Shown here: one piece after another, positions 1-6,893 of the stretch
How the letters are laid out: each line of letters begins with the position of its first letter
Numbering within the stretch: position 1 is the first letter of the stretch
NCBI GenBank assembly: GCA_903930095.1
Contig: CAIYXE010000498.1
Span: forward strand, 1-13,407
DNA from: an uncultured Hyphomicrobiales bacterium
Lineage (GTDB): Bacteria > Pseudomonadota > Alphaproteobacteria > Rhizobiales > Aestuariivirgaceae
DNA length: 13,407 nt
Direction of reading: 5' to 3'
Notes under the pieces: model-generated
Told to the model about the DNA's origin: nothing
Database searches by the model: none
The model's input: only the letters and a program-made list of their open reading frames with translations
Position numbers and translations under genes: made by a program

Positions 1-235
1 CCAGCAGCACCTCGCGCTCGATCAGCGCCTCGCGCACCAGGCGGAATGCATACTATTCGAGATAGCGCAGGCCGCCGTGGATGAGCTTTCCCGAGCGCGA
101 GGAGGTGCCCTGGGCGAGATCATCCTTCTCGCAGAGGATCACGGAGAGGCCGCGGCCCGCCGCATCGCGCGCGATGCCGGCGCCATTGACGCCGCCCCCG
201 ATGACAACGAGATCGACCGGCTTCATCTCCTGCAT
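1..235 (-). pseudogene. eryB: EryB-like (GlpD family) FAD dehydrogenase, 5' part, with in-frame amber codon
   Basis: This is the N-terminal part of a GlpD-family flavoprotein. In ery loci this family is EryB, which oxidises L-erythritol-4-phosphate to L-3-tetrulose-4-phosphate at the membrane. Visible features are the Rossmann FAD motif GGGVNG (residues 13-18), [14 protein letters not shown] (35-48) and HGGLRYLE (53-60), all typical of GlpD. Codon 61 is TAG (minus strand, 55-53), where GlpD relatives usually have an aromatic or His residue before Y-x-F-R-L-V. After the stop the same frame continues in family-like sequence, YAFRLVREALIEREVLL, to the window edge. It is therefore a single-codon interruption, not the true end of the gene. 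The ATG at 235 is chosen because it lies 12 nt after the upstream dehydrogenase stop; the ATG at 226 would abut its own AGGAG. It may be a pseudogene, a sequencing error or a read-through codon. The family call is firm; EryB rather than glycerol-3-phosphate dehydrogenase rests on context. Confidence 0.8.
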
Positions 236-247
236 GCCCGAAATCCG

Positions 248-1291
248 TCAGCACCTGTTGAGCGCGGGCTCACCCGCAAGATAGCGGCGCACTTCCTCCG
301 CCGCCAGGCCTGCCGCATAGCTGACCGTCTTGACCGAGGCACCCGCGATGTGGGGGGTCAGCGTGACGTTGGAGAGCTTCAGGAAGCGGTTGTCGGGCGG
401 CACCGGCTCAACGTCGAAGGTCTCCAGCATGGCGCCGCCGAGCTTTTCGGACACCAGCGCCTCGTAGAGATCGTCATAATTGACCAGCGGCCCGCGCGCC
501 GTGTTGATGAGGTAGGCGCCGTCCTTCATCTGGGCAATGCTGTCCCTGTTGATCATCTTCGTGGTTTCAGCGGTGACGCGCGGATGGAGCGATATGACGT
601 CAGCCTCCGCCAGAACGCGCTCGATGGAGCACTGGATCACGCCGTCGTTCAGGTCGTCGGCGGTGAGCTGCACATAGGGGTCGCTCACCAGGATGCGGCA
701 GCCGAAGGCCTTCAGAAGCTTGACCACGCGGCGGCCCACCTCGCCATAGCCGATGAGGCCCACTGTCATCTCGGAGAGTTCCTGGCCCGTCAGGTCAGCC
801 CGGTAGAGGTCGCCCCGCCACTCGCCGCGGCGCAGCGCGTCATGGCCCTTGGTGATCTTGCGGGTCTCGCTGAGGATCGCGCCAATGGTGAATTCCGCGA
901 CCGCCGACGCGTTGCGGCCCGGCGTATTGACCACCGTGATGGCGCGCTCACGCGCCGCCTTCATGTCGATGTTGACCGGCCCGCCGCGCGAGACCGCGAC
1001 GAATTTCAGCTTCGGCAGCCGGTCCATGATCGATGCGGACAGCGGGGCAAGCTGGGTGACGAGGATCTCGGCATCGCCCGCGAGTTCCACCACCTCGTCG
1101 GCCGTGCCCATGTATTCCTTGAGGCCGTCCATGCCCTGCACGGCATAGCCGTGCTCCATCGGCTCATCCGGCCAGGGCATGTCGTGGGTGCGGATGTCGA
1201 GATCGAAAAGCCTGCAGCGCTCACGCAGCGCCGCCTCGAACATGGAGGACAGCATGAAGCGGTCACCGATGACGGAAATCTTACGATGCAC
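248..1291 (-). CDS. D-isomer-specific 2-hydroxyacid dehydrogenase (PGDH/PdxB superfamily), role in locus unknown
   Basis: This is a cytoplasmic NAD-dependent 2-hydroxyacid dehydrogenase of about 347 residues. The nucleotide-binding motif GYGEVG is at residues 181-186, with an Asp (D204) about 18 residues beyond it, as expected for NAD preference. The catalytic triad of the family is present: Arg266 in NTARGP, Glu295 in FDVEP and His314 in TPHIAG. No ACT regulatory domain follows, so it is a short-form enzyme unlike full-length SerA. The start is taken as GTG at 1291, which overlaps the end of the kinase gene by 11 bp and gives the N-terminus MHRKISVIGD, a usual first beta strand. The ATG at 1255 is a later alternative. 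It sits between eryA and eryB and is probably translationally coupled to both. The substrate is unknown. A four-carbon acid such as erythronate or 4-phosphoerythronate is an inference from context only. Confidence 0.88.
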   Translation of the reverse strand: MHRKISVIGDRFMLSSMFEAALRERCRLFDLDIRTHDMPWPDEPMEHGYAVQGMDGLKEYMGTADEVVELAGDAEILVTQLAPLSASIMDRLPKLKFVAVSRGGPVNIDMKAARERAITVVNTPGRNASAVAEFTIGAILSETRKITKGHDALRRGEWRGDLYRADLTGQELSEMTVGLIGYGEVGRRVVKLLKAFGCRILVSDPYVQLTADDLNDGVIQCSIERVLAEADVISLHPRVTAETTKMINRDSIAQMKDGAYLINTARGPLVNYDDLYEALVSEKLGGAMLETFDVEPVPPDNRFLKLSNVTLTPHIAGASVKTVSYAAGLAAEEVRRYLAGEPALNRC

Positions 1292-2837
1292 GATTGGCCA
1301 CCATGGCGCGCCAGACCGGGCGCATTGTCTCGCGGGTTTGCTTGTAGATGGCGAAGGCGCCGTCATAGCTGCGGGCCAGCGCCGGATCGGGTTCGGTCAC
1401 GGGACCGAGCAGCGGGTCGACCCATTCCGCCGCGCAGGCATCCATGTCCGGATAGAGCTTCTGCTGCACGGCGGCCATCATGGCGGCACCTGCCGCACCC
1501 GCCTCCTCGCGCTGCACGCTGCGCACGGGGGCCTTGAGCGTGCTGGCGAGCATCACGCGCAGGGCCTGCGAGCGGGCAGCACCGCCGGTGACACGCACCT
1601 CGCGCGGGATGTCGCCCATCGCCGAATAGCAATCGCGCGAGGCGAAGCACAGGCCCTCGAACACGCTGCGCATCATCTCGGCAAAGCCCATGCCCAGCTC
1701 GAGGCCCGTGAACATGGCGCGCGCTGCGGGCTCCATCACGGGCCCGCGCTCACCCGCCTGCGAGATGTAGGGATGGAAGATGGCGCGGGCAGGCTCCGCC
1801 GCCATCACCCGCGCATCGAGGCCCTTGAGCAGGTCGCCGCGCGAGCGTTCCACCCCTTGCGAGGCCAGCACGTCACGGCCCACATCCAGCAGCCAGTCGA
1901 TGTTCAGCGTCGAGGCCATGTTGGACTGGATCTGCGCATACATGCCGGGCACGGGGAAGCACATGGTATAACCCGAAAGCTCAGCATTGAGCTTCACATG
2001 CGCCGCCGAGGGCGCAATCTTCATGTGCATGCCGGTGGAGCCGACGATGGTGCAGCCCGTCTCGCCCTTGGGATCATAAAGCCCGCCGCCCAGCCCCGTG
2101 CACAGCACGTCGACATAGCCGAGGGTGACGGGCGTTCCGGCCTTCAATCCCGAGAGCGCCGCGGCCTCAGCTGTCAGGCCGCCTGCGACCTCCGTGCCCT
2201 CGACGATCTCTGGCAGGAGCCTCTTTGCATCGGAGGCACCGAGCACGTCCAGCACCTCGGGCGCATAACTGCGCGTCGCATACTGGCCGAAGGTGAAGTT
2301 CGCCTCCGACGGGTCCGTGCGGCGATCACCCGTGAGCTTGTAATAGAGCCAGTCCTTGCAGTGGAAGCCCGTGGCGGCGCGGGCCAGAACCTCAGGCCGG
2401 TTCCTGTTCATCCAGGCCAGCTGCATGCTCATCTGGCAGGCATTGACGCCGGTTCCGGTGCGCTTGTAGTGGGCCGGATAATGCGCGCTTGCCGCAAAGT
2501 CCTCGGTGATGGCGGCCGCGCGCGCGTCGAGCCACAGCCAGGCGGGGGCGACGGGCTCGCCCGCCTTGTCGATGAGCCACATGCCATCACCCTGGCCCGT
2601 GACCGAGATGGCGACGAGGCGGGAGGCAAGGCCTGGAATCTTCTCCGAGAGTTCCTTCAGCGTCGCGGCCGTGTCAGCCCAGGTGCGCGCCATGTCCTGT
2701 TCCGCGCCGCCATCGGGAAATGTCTGGTAGCGGTTGGGAATGGCGGCGGCGGCGATCTGCTCGCCCGTGACGGTGAAGGCCACGGACTTGATGACGGAGG
2801 TTCCGGCATCGATGCCGATGAGAATGCCGCCGCTCAT
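1281..2837 (-). CDS. eryA: Erythritol kinase EryA (FGGY carbohydrate kinase)
   Basis: This FGGY-family kinase (518 aa) is predicted to phosphorylate erythritol with ATP, giving L-erythritol-4-phosphate, the first cytoplasmic step of the pathway. The N-terminal phosphate motif GIDAGTSVIK (residues 8-17), the GQGDGMW segment (81-87), the likely catalytic Asp243 in YVDVLCTG and the adenosine-motif VTGGAARSQ (417-425) are all visible. The length fits Brucella EryA (about 520 aa), and the N-terminal half resembles it as far as I can recall. The ATG at 2837 overlaps the upstream ATPase stop as ATGA. Its 3' end overlaps the dehydrogenase gene by 11 bp. FGGY kinases are hard to separate by motif, and xylulose or autoinducer-2 kinase are alternatives. 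The company of EryB-, EryC-, EryD-, TpiA2- and RpiB-type genes makes erythritol or a close polyol the best call. Confidence 0.88.
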   Translation of the reverse strand: MSGGILIGIDAGTSVIKSVAFTVTGEQIAAAAIPNRYQTFPDGGAEQDMARTWADTAATLKELSEKIPGLASRLVAISVTGQGDGMWLIDKAGEPVAPAWLWLDARAAAITEDFAASAHYPAHYKRTGTGVNACQMSMQLAWMNRNRPEVLARAATGFHCKDWLYYKLTGDRRTDPSEANFTFGQYATRSYAPEVLDVLGASDAKRLLPEIVEGTEVAGGLTAEAAALSGLKAGTPVTLGYVDVLCTGLGGGLYDPKGETGCTIVGSTGMHMKIAPSAAHVKLNAELSGYTMCFPVPGMYAQIQSNMASTLNIDWLLDVGRDVLASQGVERSRGDLLKGLDARVMAAEPARAIFHPYISQAGERGPVMEPAARAMFTGLELGMGFAEMMRSVFEGLCFASRDCYSAMGDIPREVRVTGGAARSQALRVMLASTLKAPVRSVQREEAGAAGAAMMAAVQQKLYPDMDACAAEWVDPLLGPVTEPDPALARSYDGAFAIYKQTRETMRPVWRAMVANRAS

Positions 2838-3952
2838 GCGAGCCTGCCTCCGTGGGCGATGGCGGCGCCGCTGGCGGGATCGAAGAGATGCAGGTCACGC
2901 GCCGCGACGCCGAGCGCCACGTCGCTTCCCGGCGCTCGCGACACGCGCTCCTGGGAGGCCGAGACCACGGTGCGCCCCGCCACATCGACCGCCACATGCG
3001 TCTGGTCGCCCAGCCACTGGCAGGCCATGACCTTGCCCCGGACAGGACCATCGCCCAGCTGCAGCGCATGGGGCCTGATGCCGATGTCCACCTTTTGCAT
3101 GCCGGCCAGCCGCGCGCGCAAGGCCGCGTCGATGTCGGAGGCCGGATAGGTCAGGGTGGTGCCGCCCTCCAGCTGGAAGCTCACCTGATCCGCAGCCGCC
3201 AAGACGGACGCGGCGAACACGTTCATCGGCGGCTCGCCGATGAAGGTTCCGGTGAAGAGATTGGCGGGCGCCGCCTTGAGTTCAGCAGGTGTTGCGAACT
3301 GTTGGAGTACGCCGCCTTCCATCACCGCGATCCGGTCGGCCAGCGCGTTGGCCTCCGTCTGGTCATGGGTGACGAGGATGGTCGTGCATTTGTGCTCACG
3401 CAGGTAATGCTTGATGCGGCCGCGCAGCACCGCGCGCAGCTGCGGCTCGAGCTGGCCCATCGGCTCGTCGAGAAGATAGAGCCCCGCATCACGCACCAGC
3501 GCCCGGCCCAGGCTGGCGCGCTGCTGCTGGCCGCCCGAGACGGAGCTCGGATACCTGTTGAGGATGTCGGCGATTTCCAGCATCTCGGCCATGGCCTTGA
3601 CGCGCGCCTCCTGCTCCGCCGGCGGAAGCTTCGAGGCCTTCAGCGCGAAGGACATGTTCTCGCCGATGGTGAGCGGCGGGTAGAGCGAATAGGCCTCGAA
3701 GGCCATGGCGACGCCGCGCGCTGCGGGCGGCAGCGTGTGGATCGGCCTGCCGCCGAGCGTGATTGCGCCGTTCGTCACCTCCTCGAAGCCGGCGATCATG
3801 CGAAGCGTCGAGGTCTTGCCGCAGCCGGATGAGCCGAGCAGCGCCACGATCTCGCCGGGCTTCACGGTGAGATCCAGCGCCTTCACCGCATGCACGTCGC
3901 CCTTGCGGGAGCGGTAGATCTTGTCGACCTTTGTAATCGCGAGCTCAGCCAT
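2834..3952 (-). CDS. Polyol ABC transporter ATP-binding protein (MalK-like), NBD with near-canonical active site
   Basis: This 372-residue ATPase energises the five-gene importer at the inner face of the cytoplasmic membrane. It has Walker A GSSGCGKT (40-47), signature VSGGQQQR (138-145), Walker B LYLLDEP with Glu163, and switch His196 in VTHDQTEA. A C-terminal OB/TOBE-type region follows from about residue 240 (IGIRPHALQLG). Two positions are unusual: the Q-loop Gln is Glu86 (MAFEAYSLYP), and the D-loop reads GQLE (166-169) instead of the usual S-x-L-D. The ATG at 3952 is preferred over upstream in-frame starts because family homology begins at MAELAITKVDKIY and a GGGAGAG lies about 8-14 nt upstream. 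It overlaps the end of the other ATPase by 8 bp and eryA by 4 bp (ATGA), so it is probably translationally coupled. It presumably pairs with the neighbouring ATPase as a heterodimer. Confidence 0.93.
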   Translation of the reverse strand: MAELAITKVDKIYRSRKGDVHAVKALDLTVKPGEIVALLGSSGCGKTSTLRMIAGFEEVTNGAITLGGRPIHTLPPAARGVAMAFEAYSLYPPLTIGENMSFALKASKLPPAEQEARVKAMAEMLEIADILNRYPSSVSGGQQQRASLGRALVRDAGLYLLDEPMGQLEPQLRAVLRGRIKHYLREHKCTTILVTHDQTEANALADRIAVMEGGVLQQFATPAELKAAPANLFTGTFIGEPPMNVFAASVLAAADQVSFQLEGGTTLTYPASDIDAALRARLAGMQKVDIGIRPHALQLGDGPVRGKVMACQWLGDQTHVAVDVAGRTVVSASQERVSRAPGSDVALGVAARDLHLFDPASGAAIAHGGRLA

Positions 3953-5021
3953 GGAGGCGCTCTCCCGTCTGGCGGTCAAACAAATGGGTGCCGCAATCGG
4001 CGAAGCGCGCATGAAGCCTGGAGCCCGCCTCGGGAACAGACGCCGAGGAGGGAAGCGAGGCAAGGAATTCCCAGCCGCTGGAGGTCTGCAGCAGCAGAAC
4101 GGTACGCTCGTTCAGCGGCGTTACCGCCACGACCTCCGCCGCCAGGCCATCCGGCGCGCCCACATCCACGGCCTCGGGCCTGACGCCGAGGGTAACGGCG
4201 CGGCCCGCATGTGCCGCATAGGCAGCAAGCACCGGCAGCCGCGTTCCGCTGAGCGTCACATGTGCGCCCGCGTCATCCACCGCGATCACCGTCTCCGCCG
4301 TGTTGATCGAGGGATCGCCAAACAGCCGCGCCACGCCGAGTGTGGCTGGCCGCGTATAGATGTCCTCGGGCGATGCCATCTGAACGAATTTGCCGCCCGC
4401 GAGAACCGCGATGCGGTCCGCCAGGGCCATCGCCTCCTTGTAGTCCTGCGTGACGTAGAGAACCGTGGCGCCGCTCTGGCGGAGAAGCCGCGGCAGTTCG
4501 AGGCGCATCTCGAAGCGGAGCTTGGCATCGACGTTGCGCAGCGGATCGTCAAGCAACAGGATCTGCGGGCTTGCGGCCAGTGCGCGGGCCAGCGCGGTGC
4601 GCTGCTTCTGCCCGTTCGACAGTTCGCGCGGGGAATGGTTCAGCACATGATCGATCTTGAGGAGCTTCGCGACCCTGGCCACGCCCGCGGTCACCTTGCC
4701 TTCGTCCACGCCCAGGGCGCGGAGCGGCGTTGCGATGTTCTCAGCCGCCGACATGTGCGGGAAGAGCGCGAAGTTCTGGAACGCCATGCCCACACCGCGG
4801 TGCTCGGGCGCGATGTCGGCGACATCGTGACCACCGATTTCGATCAGCCCGGAGGTGGGTTCCTCCACACCCGCGATGAGGCGGAGCAGGATGGTCTTGC
4901 CGGTGCCGGAACCGCCGAAGATCACCACGATCTCGCCCGCGCCCGCCGCAAGGTCGAGGCCGTCGAAAACCTTGAAGGACCCATAGGCCTTCGACAGCGA
5001 CTTGATGACGAGCTGGCTCAT
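3945..5021 (-). CDS. Polyol ABC transporter ATP-binding protein (MalK-like), NBD with degenerate catalytic motifs
   Basis: This second ATPase subunit (358 aa) belongs to the same importer. It has Walker A GGSGTGKT (36-43), a Q-loop with the normal Gln82 (MAFQNFALFP) and a C-terminal TOBE-like region (LGVRPEAVDVG, 278-288). Three key positions depart from the family: the signature is LSNGQ (134-138) rather than LSGGQ, Walker B is LLLDDP so the catalytic Glu is Asp159, and the switch His is Gln192 (VTQDYKEA). It should still bind ATP but may hydrolyse it slowly. The ATG at 5021 forms an ATGA overlap with the permease stop and has GAAGGG just upstream, so the long upstream open frame is not used. 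Two-ATPase importers with two permeases are known for polyols in rhizobia: from memory, MptABCDE for erythritol, adonitol and L-arabitol in Sinorhizobium meliloti, and GlpSTPQV for glycerol. Confidence 0.93.
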   Translation of the reverse strand: MSQLVIKSLSKAYGSFKVFDGLDLAAGAGEIVVIFGGSGTGKTILLRLIAGVEEPTSGLIEIGGHDVADIAPEHRGVGMAFQNFALFPHMSAAENIATPLRALGVDEGKVTAGVARVAKLLKIDHVLNHSPRELSNGQKQRTALARALAASPQILLLDDPLRNVDAKLRFEMRLELPRLLRQSGATVLYVTQDYKEAMALADRIAVLAGGKFVQMASPEDIYTRPATLGVARLFGDPSINTAETVIAVDDAGAHVTLSGTRLPVLAAYAAHAGRAVTLGVRPEAVDVGAPDGLAAEVVAVTPLNERTVLLLQTSSGWEFLASLPSSASVPEAGSRLHARFADCGTHLFDRQTGERLHG

Positions 5022-5875
5022 CCCTTCACCGCACCCATGGAGAGACCTTCCACCAGGTAGCGCTGGGCATAAAGCGCCAGCGCCAGGGTGGGCGTGATCG
5101 AGATGATGATGGCGGCCGCGATCTGGCCATACTGAATGCCGGACGCCGTGACGAAGGCCAGCGCGCCCACGGTGACGGGCTGCTTGTCGGCCGAGGCCAG
5201 GATCAGCGCGAAGATGAAATTGTTCCAGGCGAAGATGAAGGCGAGCAGGCCCGCCGCCGCGATGCCGGGCTTGGCGAGCGGGATCGAAATCCTGGTGAAG
5301 GTCTTCCACCAGCTGTTGCCGGCGATCCGGTAGGCATGCTCGATGTCGGGGCTGATATCCTCGAAGTAGCCGCGCACGATCCACAGGATCAACGGCAGGC
5401 AGATCAGCTGGTAGACCCAGATCAGGCCGATATAGGTGTTGGTGAGCCCCATCGACTTGAAATAAAGGCTCAATGGAAGCAGCACGAGAAGGGCGGGCGC
5501 GAAGCGGAAGGATAGCAGCGTGAAGGCGATGTCCTCACCCAGCCGGAACTTGAAGCGCGCGAAGGCATAGGCCGCAGGCACGCCCAGCACCAGCGAGAGC
5601 GCCACCGAGCACACCGAGAGCAGAACCGAGTTGAACATGTTCTGCATGAAGTTCAGCTGCAGGCTGCCCGCCGCCGTGCGCAGCTCGCCGGTGATGAGGG
5701 CCGTGTAGTTGTCGATGATCGGCGTGAAGGCCAGCGAAGGCGGGATCCTGAGGATCGTCTCGTTGGTCTGCAGCGACATCAGGAAGATCCAGAGGATCGG
5801 GAACAGGAAGAACACCAGCACCAGCGTGATCAGCACGCCGCGCAGGATTTTCTCGAATGTGGAGGTGTGGTCCAT
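5018..5875 (-). CDS. ABC transporter inner-membrane permease, MalG-like
   Basis: This is the second transmembrane subunit of the importer (285 aa). A membrane segment is clear at about residues 12-34, with further hydrophobic stretches near 82-107, 118-138, 147-168, 205-227 and 251-271, matching the six-helix MalG layout. The cytoplasmic coupling (EAA) loop lies at about 179-203 and reads EHAYRIAGNSWWKTFTRI, with IAGN replacing the common DGAS core; the following IPLAKPG is typical. The ATG at 5875 lies 3 nt after the stop of the preceding permease. The gene ends in an ATGA overlap with the ATPase. Substrate preference cannot be read from the permease; erythritol or a related polyol follows from the operon. 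Confidence 0.93.
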   Translation of the reverse strand: MDHTSTFEKILRGVLITLVLVFFLFPILWIFLMSLQTNETILRIPPSLAFTPIIDNYTALITGELRTAAGSLQLNFMQNMFNSVLLSVCSVALSLVLGVPAAYAFARFKFRLGEDIAFTLLSFRFAPALLVLLPLSLYFKSMGLTNTYIGLIWVYQLICLPLILWIVRGYFEDISPDIEHAYRIAGNSWWKTFTRISIPLAKPGIAAAGLLAFIFAWNNFIFALILASADKQPVTVGALAFVTASGIQYGQIAAAIIISITPTLALALYAQRYLVEGLSMGAVKG

Positions 5876-5878
5876 GGG

Positions 5879-6805
5879 TCAGTGCGCTCCGTGGGCGCGT
5901 TCGCGCAGCTTCAGCCACTGCTTGATGAAGACGTTCGACAGCGCATAGGTGATCGCCCAGAGGATGATCATGAGTGCAGCCGAACGGCCCACATTGGTTG
6001 CCTGGAAGAAGTCGAGATAGGCCTGCACCTGGAAGACCAGCAGCTTGTCGCCGGGTCCGCCCTGCGTCATCGCGTAGATGATGTCGAACTGCTGGATCGA
6101 GTCCAGAAGGCGGAACAGCGTGGCCGTGATGATATAGGGCATCAGCATGGGCAGCGTGATGCGGAAGAACACGAAGCTTCTCGGCACGCCGTCCAGCGCC
6201 GCCGCCTCGAAGGGCGCCTTGGGCAATGAGCGCAGGCCCGCCAGCAGCAGGATCATCATGAAGGGCGTGTAGACCCACATGTCCACCAGCACCACGGTGA
6301 AGAGTGCCGTCGAGGGATCGGACGCCCATTTGAAATCAGTGATGCCGGCGAGCGAGAGCAGATAGCTGAGGACGCCGAAGTCGGGATGGGTCATCAGCTT
6401 CCACATCAGCGCCGCGAGGGCCGGCGCCGTCATCAGCGGCAGCAGCAGCAGGATCGAGGCGATGTTGTTGAAGCGCGTCGGGCGCTGCAGCAGGAGGGCG
6501 ATGGCAAGGCCCAGCAGCAGCTCAAGGCCCACCGTCAGGAAGGCATAGGTCAGCGAGATATAGACGGTGTTCCAGAATTTCGGGTCGGTGAAGAAGTTGA
6601 TGTAGTTGTCGAACCAGATGAAGCCCTTCATCTGGGGCAGGTTCATCCGGTAGCGCAGCATCGAGTAGTAAACGGCGGTGAAGAACGGAATCAGGATCCC
6701 GATGCACATCAGCAGCGCGGGCAGCGAGAGCAGGTAAGGCAAGGCGCGGCGCATGAAGCGGCTCTGCTTCACGGGCTTGCGCAATGGTGCGGCGGCGGCA
6801 GTCAT
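5879..6805 (-). CDS. ABC transporter inner-membrane permease, MalF-like
   Basis: This is the first transmembrane subunit of the importer (308 aa). After a basic N-terminus (residues 9-20), helices are likely near 22-46, 81-107, 114-135, 168-190, 220-240 and 274-294. The coupling loop at about 200-219 has a good EAA motif, EAAALDGVPRSFVFFRITLP, expected to dock on one ATPase. Its sequence order fits the MalF-type partner of the next gene. The ATG at 6805 is the first available start after the intergenic hairpin. No strong Shine-Dalgarno is seen upstream, unlike the binding-protein gene, so the permeases may be translated at a lower rate. The internal ATG at 6754 is a less likely start, since it would remove the basic N-terminal segment and also lacks a ribosome-binding site. 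Confidence 0.93.
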   Translation of the reverse strand: MTAAAAPLRKPVKQSRFMRRALPYLLSLPALLMCIGILIPFFTAVYYSMLRYRMNLPQMKGFIWFDNYINFFTDPKFWNTVYISLTYAFLTVGLELLLGLAIALLLQRPTRFNNIASILLLLPLMTAPALAALMWKLMTHPDFGVLSYLLSLAGITDFKWASDPSTALFTVVLVDMWVYTPFMMILLLAGLRSLPKAPFEAAALDGVPRSFVFFRITLPMLMPYIITATLFRLLDSIQQFDIIYAMTQGGPGDKLLVFQVQAYLDFFQATNVGRSAALMIILWAITYALSNVFIKQWLKLRERAHGAH

Positions 6806-6845
6806 GCGTGGGTTACGTTCTTCGCGCGCGGGCTGGTGGGGGGAA

Positions 6846-6884
6846 GCGCGCGGGGTGCCTCAGGGAGACGGCAACCCCGCGCGC
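6846..6884 (-). promoter_or_regulatory. GC-rich hairpin between binding-protein and permease genes
   Basis: An 11-bp perfect inverted repeat (GCGCGCGGGGT at 6846-6856 and ACCCCGCGCGC at 6874-6884) encloses a 17-nt loop. The stem can extend by GCC/GGC (6857-6859 with 6870-6872) past one bulged A at 6873. It lies in the 88-nt gap after the binding-protein stop. No T-run follows in the minus-strand transcript, so it is not a standard intrinsic terminator. By analogy with malE-malF spacers it may protect the upstream mRNA end or attenuate read-through, giving more binding protein than permease. A third copy of the arm (GCGCGCGGG at 6824-6832) offers an alternative pairing. Confidence 0.7.
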
Positions 6885-6893
6885 CGGTTCTAC

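Noticed and set aside
1281..2837. Autoinducer-2 kinase (LsrK) or xylulose kinase instead of EryA
   Set aside because: Both share the FGGY fold, but the neighbouring EryB-, EryC-, EryD-, TpiA2- and RpiB-type genes form the erythritol set and no Lsr or xylose genes are present.
1179..3149. Very long plus-strand open frame (656 codons) opposite the kinase and ATPase
   Set aside because: It lies antisense to genes with complete family motifs, is rich in Arg, His and Gly, and shows no recognisable domain. This is typical of mirror frames in GC-rich coding DNA. The long plus-strand frames at 77-1537, 2852-3832, 3921-5060 and 6753-8519 were rejected for the same reason.
3953..4063. N-terminal extension of the first ATPase upstream of 3952
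   Set aside because: The added residues are Arg/Pro-rich, overlap the coding end of the other ATPase and have no family similarity. The conserved start MAELAITKVD has its own Shine-Dalgarno.
5022..5384. N-terminal extension of the second ATPase into the permease gene
   Set aside because: It would overlap the permease by over 360 bp in another frame. The ATGA junction at 5018-5021 is the normal coupled start.
6846..6884. Rho-independent terminator ending the binding-protein transcript
   Set aside because: There is no T-run after the stem on the minus strand and the next genes are clearly of the same transporter. A stabilising or attenuating hairpin fits better.
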